The notes: generated from the sequence alone by a model not told the origin. Shown: positions 17,744-26,975, counted from the stretch's first letter. The stretch: DNA of 64,000 bases from Bog-1198 sp963727045 (GCA_963727045.1 CAVSES010000001.1:620001-684000), one strand, 5' to 3'. Made by a program: numbers and translations.

Positions 17744-18847
17744 GTGTTCGGCATTACCCCTTCTGCGCGCCTGCGTCCATCGCCGTTTTATCAGGCCACC
17801 TTGGCGGACGGCGTCACGGCGTTCACCACGTACAATCACATGCTGATGCCGACCAGCTTCGGTCATCCCGAAGAAGAATATTGGCGGCTCTTGAACGGGG
17901 CGTCCCAGTGGGATGTTGCCTGCGAGCGGCAGGTGCAGTTGACCGGGAAAGACGCCGGGCGGCTGGCGCAGCTGTTGAGTCCGCGCGACCTGACCCGCTG
18001 CGAAGTGGGCCAGGGAAAGTACGTGCCGCTGTGCAATCACGCCGGCACGCTGATCAATGATCCAGTCCTGTTGAAGCTCGACGATGATCGCTATTGGTTC
18101 TCGATTGCGGATTCAAATATCTGGTTCTGGGCCCGGGCAATTGCGGCCGAGCGGGATTTGGACGTCGCGGTCAGCGAACCCGATGTGTCGCCTCTGGCCG
18201 TGCAGGGCCCGAAGGCGGAAAACGTGGTCGCCTCCATCTTCGGGGACTGGATCCGCGGACTGCGATATTTTCGCTTCCGGGATACGGCCATCGAGGGCAT
18301 CCCGGTCACGGTGGCGCGTTCGGGCTGGTCCAAGCAGGGAGGTTTTGAACTTTATCTGAAGGACGGGATGCTCGGAGGCCGCCTATGGAACATCGTCAAG
18401 GAGGCCGGCAAACCGTGGGATATCGGGCCCGGCACGCCGAACTTCTGCGAGCGGGTCGAGAGCGGTCTTCTTTCCTATGGCGGAGACACCGATGAGGCCA
18501 CGAATCCGTTTGAGGTCCGCATGAGCAAATACGTGGATCTACACGTGCCGGACGATGTGGTCGGCATCGAGGCGCTGCGCAGCATCCATGCGGAGGGAGC
18601 GCAACGGCATCAGCTCGGCGTGATCCTGGCGGACGAAGAGCCGACGGAGCTCGGCTTTCATTGGCATTCGATCATGAAGAACGGGCGCAAGGTGGGAGAC
18701 CTCACCAATTGCGTCTGGTCCTACCGCCTCCGCAGGAACATCGGATTTGCGTTGGTTTCACGAAGCTGCGCCGCCGGCGATCAAGTGCAGGTGCTCAAGG
18801 AAGGGCGCACGCTGGCGGGCACGCTCGCGGAATTGCCGTTCCTGTAG
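17744..18847 (+). CDS. DmdA/GcvT-family aminomethyltransferase-like protein
   Basis: A 367-residue folate-dependent methyltransferase of the GcvT superfamily with the start pattern (MFGITPSARLRPSPF) and length of dimethylsulfoniopropionate demethylase DmdA (about 369). It starts at GTG behind a strong AGGAGG ribosome site. The GcvT hallmarks are SQWDVACERQVQLTGKDA, LLSPRDLTRCEVGQGKYVPLCN and SGWSKQGGFELYL; the C-terminal barrel has ELGFHWHSIMKNGRKVGDLTNCVWS. Many soil relatives are called DmdA-like without tested activity, so demethylation of a sulfonium or N-methyl compound to tetrahydrofolate is the likely chemistry but the substrate is open. It ends the four-gene operon and converges on glcB with a 1-bp gap. 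Confidence 0.78.
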   Translation: MFGITPSARLRPSPFYQATLADGVTAFTTYNHMLMPTSFGHPEEEYWRLLNGASQWDVACERQVQLTGKDAGRLAQLLSPRDLTRCEVGQGKYVPLCNHAGTLINDPVLLKLDDDRYWFSIADSNIWFWARAIAAERDLDVAVSEPDVSPLAVQGPKAENVVASIFGDWIRGLRYFRFRDTAIEGIPVTVARSGWSKQGGFELYLKDGMLGGRLWNIVKEAGKPWDIGPGTPNFCERVESGLLSYGGDTDEATNPFEVRMSKYVDLHVPDDVVGIEALRSIHAEGAQRHQLGVILADEEPTELGFHWHSIMKNGRKVGDLTNCVWSYRLRRNIGFALVSRSCAAGDQVQVLKEGRTLAGTLAELPFL

Positions 18848-18848
18848 C

Positions 18849-21011
18849 TCAAGATGCCTTCACTTGCGCCCTGCGGTCGTGCAGTATCCATTCGGTGTAA
18901 CCGTTCGGCTGGTCCCGGCCTTTGAATACGAGATCGCAGGCGGCCTGAAATGCGATGCTGCCGCCAGGATTCTCGGTGAGCCGGCGGTAACCGGGATCGG
19001 ATGCGTTCTGTCGGTCGACGACCGCCGCCATGCGGCGCAACGCCTGCATCACCTGGTCGGGCGAACAGACACCGTGACGCAGCCAATTGGCGACGTGCTG
19101 GCTCGAGATCCGCAGCGTGGCGCGGTCCTCCATCAGCGCAACGTTGTAATAGTCGGGCACTTTGGAGCAGCCCACCCCCGAATCGACCCAGCGCACGACA
19201 TAGCCCAGGATGCTCTGTGCGTTGTTGTTGAGTTCTTCCTCGATCTCCGCTGCGCTCCAGCGCGGAAGCGGGGCGAGCGGCGGCGTCAAAATATCATCGA
19301 GCGAGGCGCGCGGTCTGCCGGCGATCTGAGTTTGAACTTTCGCCACGTCCACTTGATGGTAATGCAGCGCATGCAATGTCGCCGCGGTGGGAGAGGGCAC
19401 CCAGGCCGTGTTGGCCCCGGCGCGCAGCTGTGCGATCTTGGTCTTGAGCATGTCCGCCATGAGGTCCGGCATCGCCCACATGCCCTTGCCGATCTGGGCG
19501 CGCCCGCGAAGCCCAACGCTCAGTCCAATGTCGACGTTTTGACGTTCATAGGCATCGAGCCACGCTGCTTTTTTGATGTCACCCTTGCGCAGCACCGCCG
19601 CCGCCTCCATCGAGGTGTGAATTTCATCGCCCGTGCGATCGAGGAAGCCCGTGTTGATGAATACGACACGGTGGCGCGCCGCCCGAATGCATTCCGCCAG
19701 ATTGACCGAGGTCCGCCGCTCTTCGTCCATGATGCCGATCTTCAAGGTGTTCTGCTTCAGATCCAGAAGTTCCTCGACGGCGCCGAACAATTCGCCGGCA
19801 AAGGCGACCTCCTCGGGTCCATGCATCTTCGGTTTGACGATATAGATGGATCCGGCGCGCGAATTGCGCCGGGCGCCCGAGCCCCGAAGGTCATGCACCG
19901 CGATGGCGACCGTCACCGCCGCATCGATGAAAGTCTCCGGTATGGGATTGCCGTCCAGCGTAACGACGCCGGACATCATGTGGTGGCCGACATTGCGCAC
20001 CAACATGAGGCTGCGGCCGGGCAGCACCAGCTCTTCGCCGCCCGGCGTGCGGTATCGACGGTCCGGGTTCAGGCGCCGCTGCAGCGTCCGTCCGGCCTTT
20101 TCGACGCTCGCCTCCAGCGTGCCGTTCATGAGTCCCAGCCAGTTTCGATAGACCTGAACTTTGTCCGCCGCATCGACTGCGGCAACCGAATCCTCGCAGT
20201 CTTGAATGGTGGTGATCGCGGATTCCAACAGCACGTCGCTGACACCGGCCGGATCTCCGCGGCCGATGAAGTGCGCGCGATCGAGGTGCAGCTCCACGTG
20301 CAAGCCGTGGTGAACCAGCAAGACCAGCGTGGGAGCGTCGCGGTCTCCCTGATAGCCGCGGAATGCCGCCGGCTCCTTCAGGCGCACGACGCCCCCGTCC
20401 TTCAACTGCACCGTGAGGCCCATCGGGCCTGTCCGGTAAGCCGTCGCCTCGTGATGCGACCCCTCGGTGAGCGCAAAGTGCGCGTCGAGGAAATCCCGGG
20501 CATAGCCGATCACCTTGGCGCCCCGCTGCGCATCGTATCCACCGCCCCGCGGCGCCCCGTTCTGCGGGATTGCGTCGGTGCCATAGAGGGCGTCGTAGAG
20601 GCTGCCCCAGCGGGCATTGGCGGCATTCAGAGCGTAGCGTGCATTGTTGACGGGCACGACCAGTTGGGGGCCGGCAATGCGCGCAATCTCCGGGTCGACA
20701 TCGGCGGTATCGACGGTGAACGGCTCCATCTCGGGCACGAGGTAGCCAATCCCCAGCAGGTGCTCCTTGTAGCGCGAATGGTCGAAGGCCGCGCCCGGAT
20801 TTTGGCGGTGCCAGGCATCGATCTTCGACTGCAGTTCGTCGCGCCGGCGCAGCAGCGCGGCATTGCGGGGGGCCAGACGTCCCACGAGCACCGCAAACCC
20901 GCTCCAAAAAGACGGCGGATGGATGCCGGTGCCCGGAATGGCTTCGTCATTGACGAAATCGTAGAGGGCCTTGTCGATCCGAAGGCGATCTACGCTGATG
21001 GTCGCGCGCAT
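18849..21011 (-). CDS. glcB: Malate synthase G
   Basis: A 720-residue single-chain malate synthase that condenses glyoxylate with acetyl-CoA to malate, using Mg2+. The length is that of isoform G (about 723), not A. Readable motifs: TIQDCEDSVAAVDAADKV (metal and substrate loop), TLKIGIMDEERRTSVNL, GFLDRTGDEIHTSM and GKGMWAMPDLM. The C-terminal segment SSQHVANWLRHGVC is typical. No isocitrate lyase gene is in the window, so it may serve glycolate or purine-derived glyoxylate. The divergent 152-bp region to the heme-sensor gene holds a TATAAT-like hexamer at 21066. Confidence 0.97.
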   Translation of the reverse strand: MRATISVDRLRIDKALYDFVNDEAIPGTGIHPPSFWSGFAVLVGRLAPRNAALLRRRDELQSKIDAWHRQNPGAAFDHSRYKEHLLGIGYLVPEMEPFTVDTADVDPEIARIAGPQLVVPVNNARYALNAANARWGSLYDALYGTDAIPQNGAPRGGGYDAQRGAKVIGYARDFLDAHFALTEGSHHEATAYRTGPMGLTVQLKDGGVVRLKEPAAFRGYQGDRDAPTLVLLVHHGLHVELHLDRAHFIGRGDPAGVSDVLLESAITTIQDCEDSVAAVDAADKVQVYRNWLGLMNGTLEASVEKAGRTLQRRLNPDRRYRTPGGEELVLPGRSLMLVRNVGHHMMSGVVTLDGNPIPETFIDAAVTVAIAVHDLRGSGARRNSRAGSIYIVKPKMHGPEEVAFAGELFGAVEELLDLKQNTLKIGIMDEERRTSVNLAECIRAARHRVVFINTGFLDRTGDEIHTSMEAAAVLRKGDIKKAAWLDAYERQNVDIGLSVGLRGRAQIGKGMWAMPDLMADMLKTKIAQLRAGANTAWVPSPTAATLHALHYHQVDVAKVQTQIAGRPRASLDDILTPPLAPLPRWSAAEIEEELNNNAQSILGYVVRWVDSGVGCSKVPDYYNVALMEDRATLRISSQHVANWLRHGVCSPDQVMQALRRMAAVVDRQNASDPGYRRLTENPGGSIAFQAACDLVFKGRDQPNGYTEWILHDRRAQVKAS

Positions 21012-21163
21012 TCTGGTGTCCCCCGGGGGTCGACGCTGCGTGAGTTATCGGAGCAAATCATCTACTATAATGACAACAATGTCGCCCTGCGACAGCCATG
21101 TACCGCGTTTCAGGCAGCGTAAACGCAACAGGGATACACTACGTCGCGCGCGGCTCTTGGAAC

Positions 21164-22033
21164 ATGAGTTTGCTGGTTCGAATCAATCTCGCGCTGGGCG
21201 CGGTGTTCATCGCCGCTGCGTTGATCTCAGGATACGTCTGCCGGACGATTCTCGAGGCGAACGCGCAGCGCGAGGTATTTGCCGAGGCGGGTTTGATGAT
21301 GGACAGCGCCCTGGCCATTCGCGACTACACGGCGAACGAAATCCTGCCGCTGCTCTCCGAGAGAATTCAGGGTGAATTTCCACCCCAAAGCGTGCCGTTC
21401 TATGCGGCGACCCAGAACTTCCTGCGGCTTCGCGGGCGCCACCCGGAATACACCTACAAGGAGGCGACGCTCAATCCGATGAATCCGCGCGATCGGGCCG
21501 CCGATTGGGAGGGCGACATCATCCAGCGGTTCAGAAACGACGCACACGCGCAGGAGATGGTCGGCGTTCGCGATACTCCGATGGGAAGATCTCTCTACCT
21601 CGCACGGCCGATCCGCAACGAGGCGGAATGTTCGGGCTGCCACGGCGCCCCATCGGCGGCGCCTCGCGCCTTGATCGCGCGCTACGGCGGCAATAACGGC
21701 TTTGGCTGGCAAAACAATGAAATCGTGGGTGCCCAGGTCGTCTCGGTCCCCTTCGCCAGCGCAACGGCGAGTGCGGCGCGGGCGTTTCGGGCCTTCATGT
21801 CTTCCCTGATCGCGGTTTTCGGCGCGGTCTTCTTGGTGGTCAACGGAGTGGTCTATGCATTGGTGGTGAGGCCGGTGCGGCAGATCGCGCGCGTGGCCGA
21901 TCGCCTGAGCCTCGGCGATATGTCTGCGGAGGAGTTTCCACGGCGCGGTGCCGAGGAGATCGTCTCGGTGAGCCGCTCCTTCAATCGCATGCGCAAGAGC
22001 CTCGAAAAAGCCTTGCGCCTGATCGAGAAATAA
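21164..22033 (+). CDS. Membrane heme-sensor-like protein (Tll0287/DUF3365) with HAMP, no output domain
   Basis: A 289-residue two-helix membrane protein. Transmembrane segment 1 is at about 7-28 and segment 2 at about 212-234, enclosing a periplasmic domain of about 180 residues that resembles the Tll0287-like/DUF3365 heme-binding PAS fold. It has a CxxCH heme-c motif (CSGCH, 156-160), found at the same place in that family. A HAMP linker follows (about 235-285), then the protein stops with no kinase, cyclase or chemotaxis module. The start is the ATG before SLLVRINLALG; a longer frame upstream has no family match. The TIR gene begins 3 bp after its stop, so the two are almost surely translated together. 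A redox, NO or heme signal across the membrane to the TIR protein is inference. Confidence 0.83.
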   Translation: MSLLVRINLALGAVFIAAALISGYVCRTILEANAQREVFAEAGLMMDSALAIRDYTANEILPLLSERIQGEFPPQSVPFYAATQNFLRLRGRHPEYTYKEATLNPMNPRDRAADWEGDIIQRFRNDAHAQEMVGVRDTPMGRSLYLARPIRNEAECSGCHGAPSAAPRALIARYGGNNGFGWQNNEIVGAQVVSVPFASATASAARAFRAFMSSLIAVFGAVFLVVNGVVYALVVRPVRQIARVADRLSLGDMSAEEFPRRGAEEIVSVSRSFNRMRKSLEKALRLIEK

Positions 22034-22036
22034 CGG

Positions 22037-22645
22037 ATGCCGCGCGACGTCTTCATCAGCTACTCGCAGCCGGATCGAGAATGCGCCTTCGAGATCGTCG
22101 CGCGACTCGAGGAGCACGGCATCCCGTGTTGGATCGCGCCTCGCGACATCGAGCCGTCCGCTGATTGGGCGTCGGAAATCATGGATGCCATTTCCGCCGC
22201 GCGCAGCATGATCCTGGTATTTTCGGGCAGCAGCAATCAGTCGCCGCAGGTGCGCCGCGAAGTGGAGCGGGCGGTCCATAGGGAGCTCTGCATCCTGCCG
22301 TTTCGCATCGAGGACGTGCTGCCGTCGAAGAGTCTCGAGTTCTTCTTGAGCACGCAGCACTGGATGGATGCGTTTCCGCCGCCTCGGGAGCCCCACTACG
22401 CACGGCTATGCGCGTATCTCAAGAAGCAACCGGGCGCCGTGCCGCCGCAAGCTTTCTCCAACGCCGACCTGGAGCGCATGGAGCGCCTGTTGGCCGGTTA
22501 TATCGGGCCGCTCGCCAAGCACCTGGTGAAGGCTGCCGCGCGGCGCGCCGCCGGGCTGGAGGAGCTCATCGTGCAACTTGCAAAGGAACTCGACACCGAG
22601 TCGGAGCGGCGCGAGTTTACGCACGGTTGCCGGGCGCCGCGCTAG
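22037..22645 (+). CDS. TIR-domain protein
   Basis: A 202-residue cytoplasmic protein with an N-terminal TIR domain (about 1-130): the start DVFISYSQPD, the BB-loop region CWIAPRDI, and the conserved SNQSPQVRREV segment whose Glu75 is at the place of the NAD-cleaving glutamate in active TIR domains. A C-terminal helical segment (about 145-195) contains YIGPLAKHLVKAA, a pattern remembered from the ends of bacterial signalling proteins such as Ser/Thr kinases; this needs a profile search. It is directly coupled to the heme-sensor gene upstream. Its stop overlaps the stop of the convergent lipoprotein gene in a shared CTAG. Enzymatic NADase or scaffold roles are both possible. Confidence 0.85.
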   Translation: MPRDVFISYSQPDRECAFEIVARLEEHGIPCWIAPRDIEPSADWASEIMDAISAARSMILVFSGSSNQSPQVRREVERAVHRELCILPFRIEDVLPSKSLEFFLSTQHWMDAFPPPREPHYARLCAYLKKQPGAVPPQAFSNADLERMERLLAGYIGPLAKHLVKAAARRAAGLEELIVQLAKELDTESERREFTHGCRAPR

Positions 22646-23091
22646 CGGGGTTCGACGTAGATGGCGATTGCATCGCCCGCCATTTGGGAGAAGAACGCCG
22701 AGGCGCCGAAGCCGAGCCCGTAGGGTGAATGCGGTGAGTTCGTTTCGGTGCTGATCCCCGCGCCCACCGATTCGAGCCCTCGATTTCCGACTCCGTGCAG
22801 CAGAATGCCGTTCGCGCCGAGACGCGATGCCTGCTGTTTGAGACGCTCGATCACCTTGTCCATCTTGCCCGCCGCCGTCAGTGCAAAGGAGCCTTGACTC
22901 GAGGCGGTCAGGTCTGCGATTTGTTCAAACTTAGATTCGGGCGGCTGAAGATAGATCTGCACCTGATCCGGCGATATCGCCGGGCGGGGCATGCCGACGA
23001 GAACGGCCCGGGAAGAGGCGCAGGCGCTCAACGCGGCAATCGAAAGGCAGGCGGCCGGAGCGAAAATGAGCCGGTGACGGCCGGCCCTCAT
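22642..23091 (-). CDS. Putative outer-membrane lipoprotein, function unknown
   Basis: A 149-residue protein with a lipoprotein signal: a basic start, a hydrophobic stretch and the lipobox LSAC ending near residue 24. The mature part has a patterned segment (VIERLKQQASRLGANGILLHGV) resembling the YajG/DUF4156-like family of small lipoproteins, in which a helix is followed by a GANGI turn; the match is weak. The start was chosen for the signal sequence, since the longer frame runs antisense to the upstream thioesterase. It is separated from that gene by 17 bp on the same strand, so both may be one transcript. Confidence 0.65.
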   Translation of the reverse strand: MRAGRHRLIFAPAACLSIAALSACASSRAVLVGMPRPAISPDQVQIYLQPPESKFEQIADLTASSQGSFALTAAGKMDKVIERLKQQASRLGANGILLHGVGNRGLESVGAGISTETNSPHSPYGLGFGASAFFSQMAGDAIAIYVEPR

Positions 23092-23108
23092 CCGGTGTTT
23101 CCACGCCG

Positions 23109-23654
23109 TCACCGCGAGCGCTCTTCCTCGCGCAGCAGCGCGCTCAGAAGCTCGCTGCTGCGCTCGAAATGCGTGGTCCATTCGGGCAGGCGGGGCGATG
23201 GTGCAGAATGCGAGAGCCCCTTCAGCAATACGCCGGGATCTATCGGCCCGCGCGGTCCTTTGAATACCCCGCGGATCATGACGACCCCGATCACGCGGTC
23301 GAGGCGCAAAAAGCGATGCTCTATGTACCCCCACTTATGGTCCCAGCCCAGCAGGCGCGTATGGATTTCAAACGATTGAAACGCCTTCAGATCCCTTCGA
23401 AACTTGGCGATCGCGTCGCCCACCACAGGAAACGCCTTGTGTTGCCGCGCGACGCCGAGTGCGCCCGTCCGCACGAACCAATCAAGCCGGCCAATGTCGG
23501 CAAGGGTGAGGTACCGCCCATTGTTGACGTGCATATTGAGGTCCAGGTCGTTCGGCCAAACGCGCAGTGAAACCCGGGTCGTGGTGAAGATGTCGATTCG
23601 GGGTGCGCCGATGAGGCGGATACCGACGCGGAGGGAGCGCAACCAGGGAAACAC
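23109..23654 (-). CDS. Acyl-CoA thioesterase-like hotdog protein
   Basis: A 181-residue single-hotdog protein of the 4HBT/THEM6-like type, predicted to hydrolyse acyl thioesters. The NDLDLNMHVNNGRYLTLADIGRLDW segment, with the conserved DxDxNxHxNN pattern, is the family signature (about residues 35-58). The later strands (FEIHTRLLGWDHKWGYIEHRF) complete the fold. Length fits bacterial members of about 180. Native substrate is unknown. It lies 17 bp upstream of the lipoprotein gene, with the same direction. Confidence 0.8.
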   Translation of the reverse strand: MFPWLRSLRVGIRLIGAPRIDIFTTTRVSLRVWPNDLDLNMHVNNGRYLTLADIGRLDWFVRTGALGVARQHKAFPVVGDAIAKFRRDLKAFQSFEIHTRLLGWDHKWGYIEHRFLRLDRVIGVVMIRGVFKGPRGPIDPGVLLKGLSHSAPSPRLPEWTTHFERSSELLSALLREEERSR

Positions 23655-23913
23655 GGCGATCCTAAACGGCCATGGAGGTGTCGGCAGTCTAGCGCATACA
23701 GCGTTTCCAGGCCCGGCGGACGATGGCGCGTGCGCAGCTGGCCGGGACCACGGTGAGCAACGAAGCCGGGGGCATCCAACCTTCGGCCATTCCGGCGTGG
23801 ATTTTCCCGTCTTGCCGATTGCGCCCGCTTCGGATCCGCACAGCAGGGTCGAGGACTGAACGATCGATTGATGCGGTCACTGCAGATTGTCCTGCAGGCA
23901 CGTCTGCCCGCGC

Positions 23914-24186
23914 CTACTTGTAGAAGTACGGATCGAGAACACGGACCTCGGTGATATGTTCGATCGGAAGCTTGTTGCGGCACGCGGTGCGCCGAATCGC
24001 TTCGGGCGAGGGGGCGTCATATACGCAGAATGTCTTTTTCTTGTCGGCACTTACGTACGAATGAATCCACGTGACCTGATCGGCGAGGTTGCTCTCGACG
24101 ACGGCAAGGCAGGCCCTGCAGCCGTTATCGTCGATGGGAATCAGGAGACCCTCCGGAAATTCTCTCTCGATCATATAGCGGGGCAT
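23914..24186 (-). CDS. DUF4242 small protein
   Basis: A 90-residue single-domain protein of the DUF4242 (SCO4226-like, ferredoxin-like fold) family, for which one actinobacterial member is reported to bind nickel. MPRYMIEREFPEGL at the start and VTWIHSYVSADKKKTFCVYDAPSPEAIR in the middle are typical. The start ATG is chosen over one 45 nt upstream. The gene is divergent from the large LuxR-type regulator with a 164-bp shared control region, a pairing that suggests the regulator controls it. The 258 bp beyond its stop, up to the thioesterase start, hold nothing recognisable. Confidence 0.8.
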   Translation of the reverse strand: MPRYMIEREFPEGLLIPIDDNGCRACLAVVESNLADQVTWIHSYVSADKKKTFCVYDAPSPEAIRRTACRNKLPIEHITEVRVLDPYFYK

Positions 24187-24267
24187 GACGTCATCCTCTG
24201 GTTTGCCTTCAGGCACTTGCCTCGACCACAATAGAGGTGCTCACGCGCCGGTAAATCGGTGGGCCTA

Positions 24268-24300
24268 CCCAATTTGGAGGGTCGGAAACCCCATATTTGG
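24268..24300. promoter_or_regulatory. Paired CCCA(A/T)-TTTGG boxes between DUF4242 and LuxR-type regulator
   Basis: CCCAATTTGG (24268-24277) and CCCCATATTTGG (24289-24300) recur in the same orientation about two helical turns apart, 51 bp before the regulator start. Each is a partial palindrome. They could be operator half-sites for the regulator next door; this is inference from spacing and location only. Confidence 0.3.
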
Positions 24301-24350
24301 CCCCCCGTATCCGTGCGCCGCGTCGTGTCCGATACTGCGCTCTCAAGCCA

Positions 24351-26975
24351 ATGGAACTTCTGGAACGTCAATCTGAACTCGAGGAACTGGCGCGGCTCCT
24401 GCGCGATGCCGGGACCAATGCCGGAAAGATCGCGTTCGTGAGCGGTGAGGCGGGCGCCGGAAAGAGTGCCCTGGTCGAGCAATTTACCCACCAGGCTGGA
24501 GCGGCCGCACGGGTGTTGTGGGGGCACTGCGATGCCCTGCAGACTTCGCGCGTGCTGGGACCGATCAACGAAGTGGTCGCGGGAATCTCGTGGTCGCCGG
24601 CCGCGCCCCCGGAGTTCACCCTGTCGCGCGATCAGCTCTTCGCGCGCCTGTTCGAGCGGTTCTCACCGCCCAACCCGCTGCACCTCGTGGTGCTCGAAGA
24701 CCTGCATTGGGCCGATGAGGCAACGCTCGATTTCGTGCGCTTTCTCGGCCGCCGCATTCAACGTACGCGGTGCCTGCTGGTCGCGACGCATCGCGACGAT
24801 GAACTCGCTCCGACGCACCCCCTGCGCGGGGCGCTCGGGGAATTGACGGGGCAGCACACCTCGCGCATTGCCGTGCCGGCTCTGTCGTTCGATGCGGTGG
24901 AGCAGTTGGCACAAGGCACAGGCCGCAATGCCCGCAAGGTCTACCAGGTGACCGGCGGCAATCCGTTCTTCGTGCGCGAGTCGCTGTCGGCGCCGATGGA
25001 TGTCGTGCCGGGGACCGTCCGCGACGCGGTGCTGGCGCGGCTCATGCAATGCACGCCTGCCGCGCGCGAGCTGGCGGAGCTCGTGTCGATCGTACCCGGC
25101 AAAACGGAACGCCGGATCACCCGGATGATACTCGGCGACGTCGGTGCAGCCGCCGACGAGGCGGTGGCCCGCGGGCTGTTGCGCTATCAAGACGAGGCAC
25201 TCGCATTCCGACATGAGTTGGGAAGGCTCGCGGTTGAAAGCACGATTCCGCGCGCCCGCGCCCGGGCGCTCCATCAAAATGTTCTGCGTTGCCTCATCGA
25301 GAACAATGCAGACCTCTCCCAGCTCGTGCATCACGCCGCGCTGGCGCAGGACCTGCCGGCGTTGCTTCAGTATGCACCTCTGGCCGCGAAACAGGCCGCG
25401 CGGGTGGGTGCCCATCGGGAAGCCGTGGCGCATCTGGAGACGGCCCTTCGCCACGGCGACTCGTTGAGCCCCACGGAACGCGTTCCGCTCCTCGAGCTGC
25501 ATGCAGCCGAGTGCGACACGACCAACCAAGTCTCGGCCTCTCTCGGCTCGGCGACCCGCGCGCTCGCGCTCTGGCAGGCGGAGGGCGATGTCGCGGCGCA
25601 GGCTCGCGTGCTGCTCCTGATCGGACGGCAGTATTGGAAATCGGGCCAGAAGGCGGTCGCGGATCGACACGTTCGAGATGCGATTGCGTTTCTGGAAACC
25701 CTTGCTCCGTCGCGGGAACTCGCCATGGCGTACAGCGCCCGCTCGCAACTGGCGATGACCGCCGATTACGCGGATGAGACCCTGGAATTCGGCCGGCTCG
25801 CGCTGGAAATGGCCGCGAAATTCAGCGACCACAGCGTGAGGTCGCACGCCCTCAACAACATCGGCTCCGCGATGCTGAATTCGGGGGACCCCAGCGGAAT
25901 CTGCAAGCTGCAAGAGAGCCTCGCAGTCGCCCTCGAGCACAATATGCAGAAGCACGCCGGCCGAGCGTATGCCAACCTGATAAGCGTTTCGGTGCGCCAA
26001 CGTCTCGGCGATCTGATGGCCCGCTACTTCTCCGAAGGCATCGAATATTGCGAGACGCACGAAGTCGAGGACCATTTGACCTATATCCGCGCTTACGGCG
26101 CACACTTTGATCTCGACCGGGGTCTGTGGGAAAAGGCAGGCCAGCGGGCAGCGGAACTGATCGAGCATCACTCCCCGGCGATTTCCCAGCGGGTTCCCGC
26201 GCTGGTTGTGCTGGCCACCGTTCGCGCGCGACGCGGCGATCCCGGCGTGGACCCGCTGCTCGATGAAGCCATGCAACTCGCGCTGCCCACGGGCGAACTG
26301 CAACGCATCGGGCGCGTCGCGGCGGTTCGCGCGGAAGTCGCCTGGTACAGGGGGGATCTCAAGCGCGCGGCGGCCGAGGCGGCAATCGGCCTCAAATCCG
26401 GGGCGGGAAGCCGAGATCGGTGGACGCAGGGCGAGCTCGCCTACTGGGGACGCCAGGCCGACCCGTCGCTCGAGATTCCCGCAGATCTTGCCGAGCCCTA
26501 TTCATTGATGATCGAAGGAGATTGGGTTGAAGCGGCCGCAGCGTGGGCTGAACTCGGCGCGCCCTATGAGCGCGCACTCGCGCTCGCCAGCGGACCCGAA
26601 GATGCCCTGCTGGAGTCGCTGACGATTCTCGAACAACTCGGTTCCGGCCCTCTGGCGGCGATCGTACGCCTGCGGCTGCGCGAGCTCGGGGTGCGGGGAA
26701 TACCCCGCGGTCCGCGTGCTTCGACGCGGGAGAATCCGGGCGGATTGACGTCGCGCGAAGTTCAGGTGCTGGCGCTGCTCGTTCAGGGCCATACAAACAC
26801 CGAACTTGCCCGGCGGCTCCACATTTCGACCAAGACCGTCGATCATCACGTTTCCTCCATCCTGCAAAAGCTTGAGGTCCGCTCGCGCACTGAAGCGGTC
26901 GCCGCCGCGTTTGGTCTTGGGATAGTGAAGGCAGCCAAAGGCGGCTCATCGCGCGAGCCGCAGCGCGGTCACTGA
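24351..26975 (+). CDS. Large ATP-binding LuxR-type (LAL/MalT-like) regulator
   Basis: An 874-residue STAND-type transcription regulator. The start ATG gives MELLERQSELEELARLL, the usual LAL beginning; a further upstream ATG is in frame but unsupported. It has a Walker A at about 35-43 (GEAGAGKS), Walker B LVVLEDLHWAD near 115-125, TPR-like helices through the middle, and a C-terminal LuxR helix-turn-helix near 805-865 (LTSREVQVLALLVQGHTNTELARRLHIS). Such proteins bind an inducer through the middle part and ATP to oligomerise on DNA. The inducer is unknown. It stands divergent to the DUF4242 gene. Confidence 0.9.
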   Translation: MELLERQSELEELARLLRDAGTNAGKIAFVSGEAGAGKSALVEQFTHQAGAAARVLWGHCDALQTSRVLGPINEVVAGISWSPAAPPEFTLSRDQLFARLFERFSPPNPLHLVVLEDLHWADEATLDFVRFLGRRIQRTRCLLVATHRDDELAPTHPLRGALGELTGQHTSRIAVPALSFDAVEQLAQGTGRNARKVYQVTGGNPFFVRESLSAPMDVVPGTVRDAVLARLMQCTPAARELAELVSIVPGKTERRITRMILGDVGAAADEAVARGLLRYQDEALAFRHELGRLAVESTIPRARARALHQNVLRCLIENNADLSQLVHHAALAQDLPALLQYAPLAAKQAARVGAHREAVAHLETALRHGDSLSPTERVPLLELHAAECDTTNQVSASLGSATRALALWQAEGDVAAQARVLLLIGRQYWKSGQKAVADRHVRDAIAFLETLAPSRELAMAYSARSQLAMTADYADETLEFGRLALEMAAKFSDHSVRSHALNNIGSAMLNSGDPSGICKLQESLAVALEHNMQKHAGRAYANLISVSVRQRLGDLMARYFSEGIEYCETHEVEDHLTYIRAYGAHFDLDRGLWEKAGQRAAELIEHHSPAISQRVPALVVLATVRARRGDPGVDPLLDEAMQLALPTGELQRIGRVAAVRAEVAWYRGDLKRAAAEAAIGLKSGAGSRDRWTQGELAYWGRQADPSLEIPADLAEPYSLMIEGDWVEAAAAWAELGAPYERALALASGPEDALLESLTILEQLGSGPLAAIVRLRLRELGVRGIPRGPRASTRENPGGLTSREVQVLALLVQGHTNTELARRLHISTKTVDHHVSSILQKLEVRSRTEAVAAAFGLGIVKAAKGGSSREPQRGH

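Noticed and set aside
18747..21122. 791-residue plus-strand frame over glcB
   Set aside because: Antisense shadow of malate synthase G, whose motifs are all on the minus strand.
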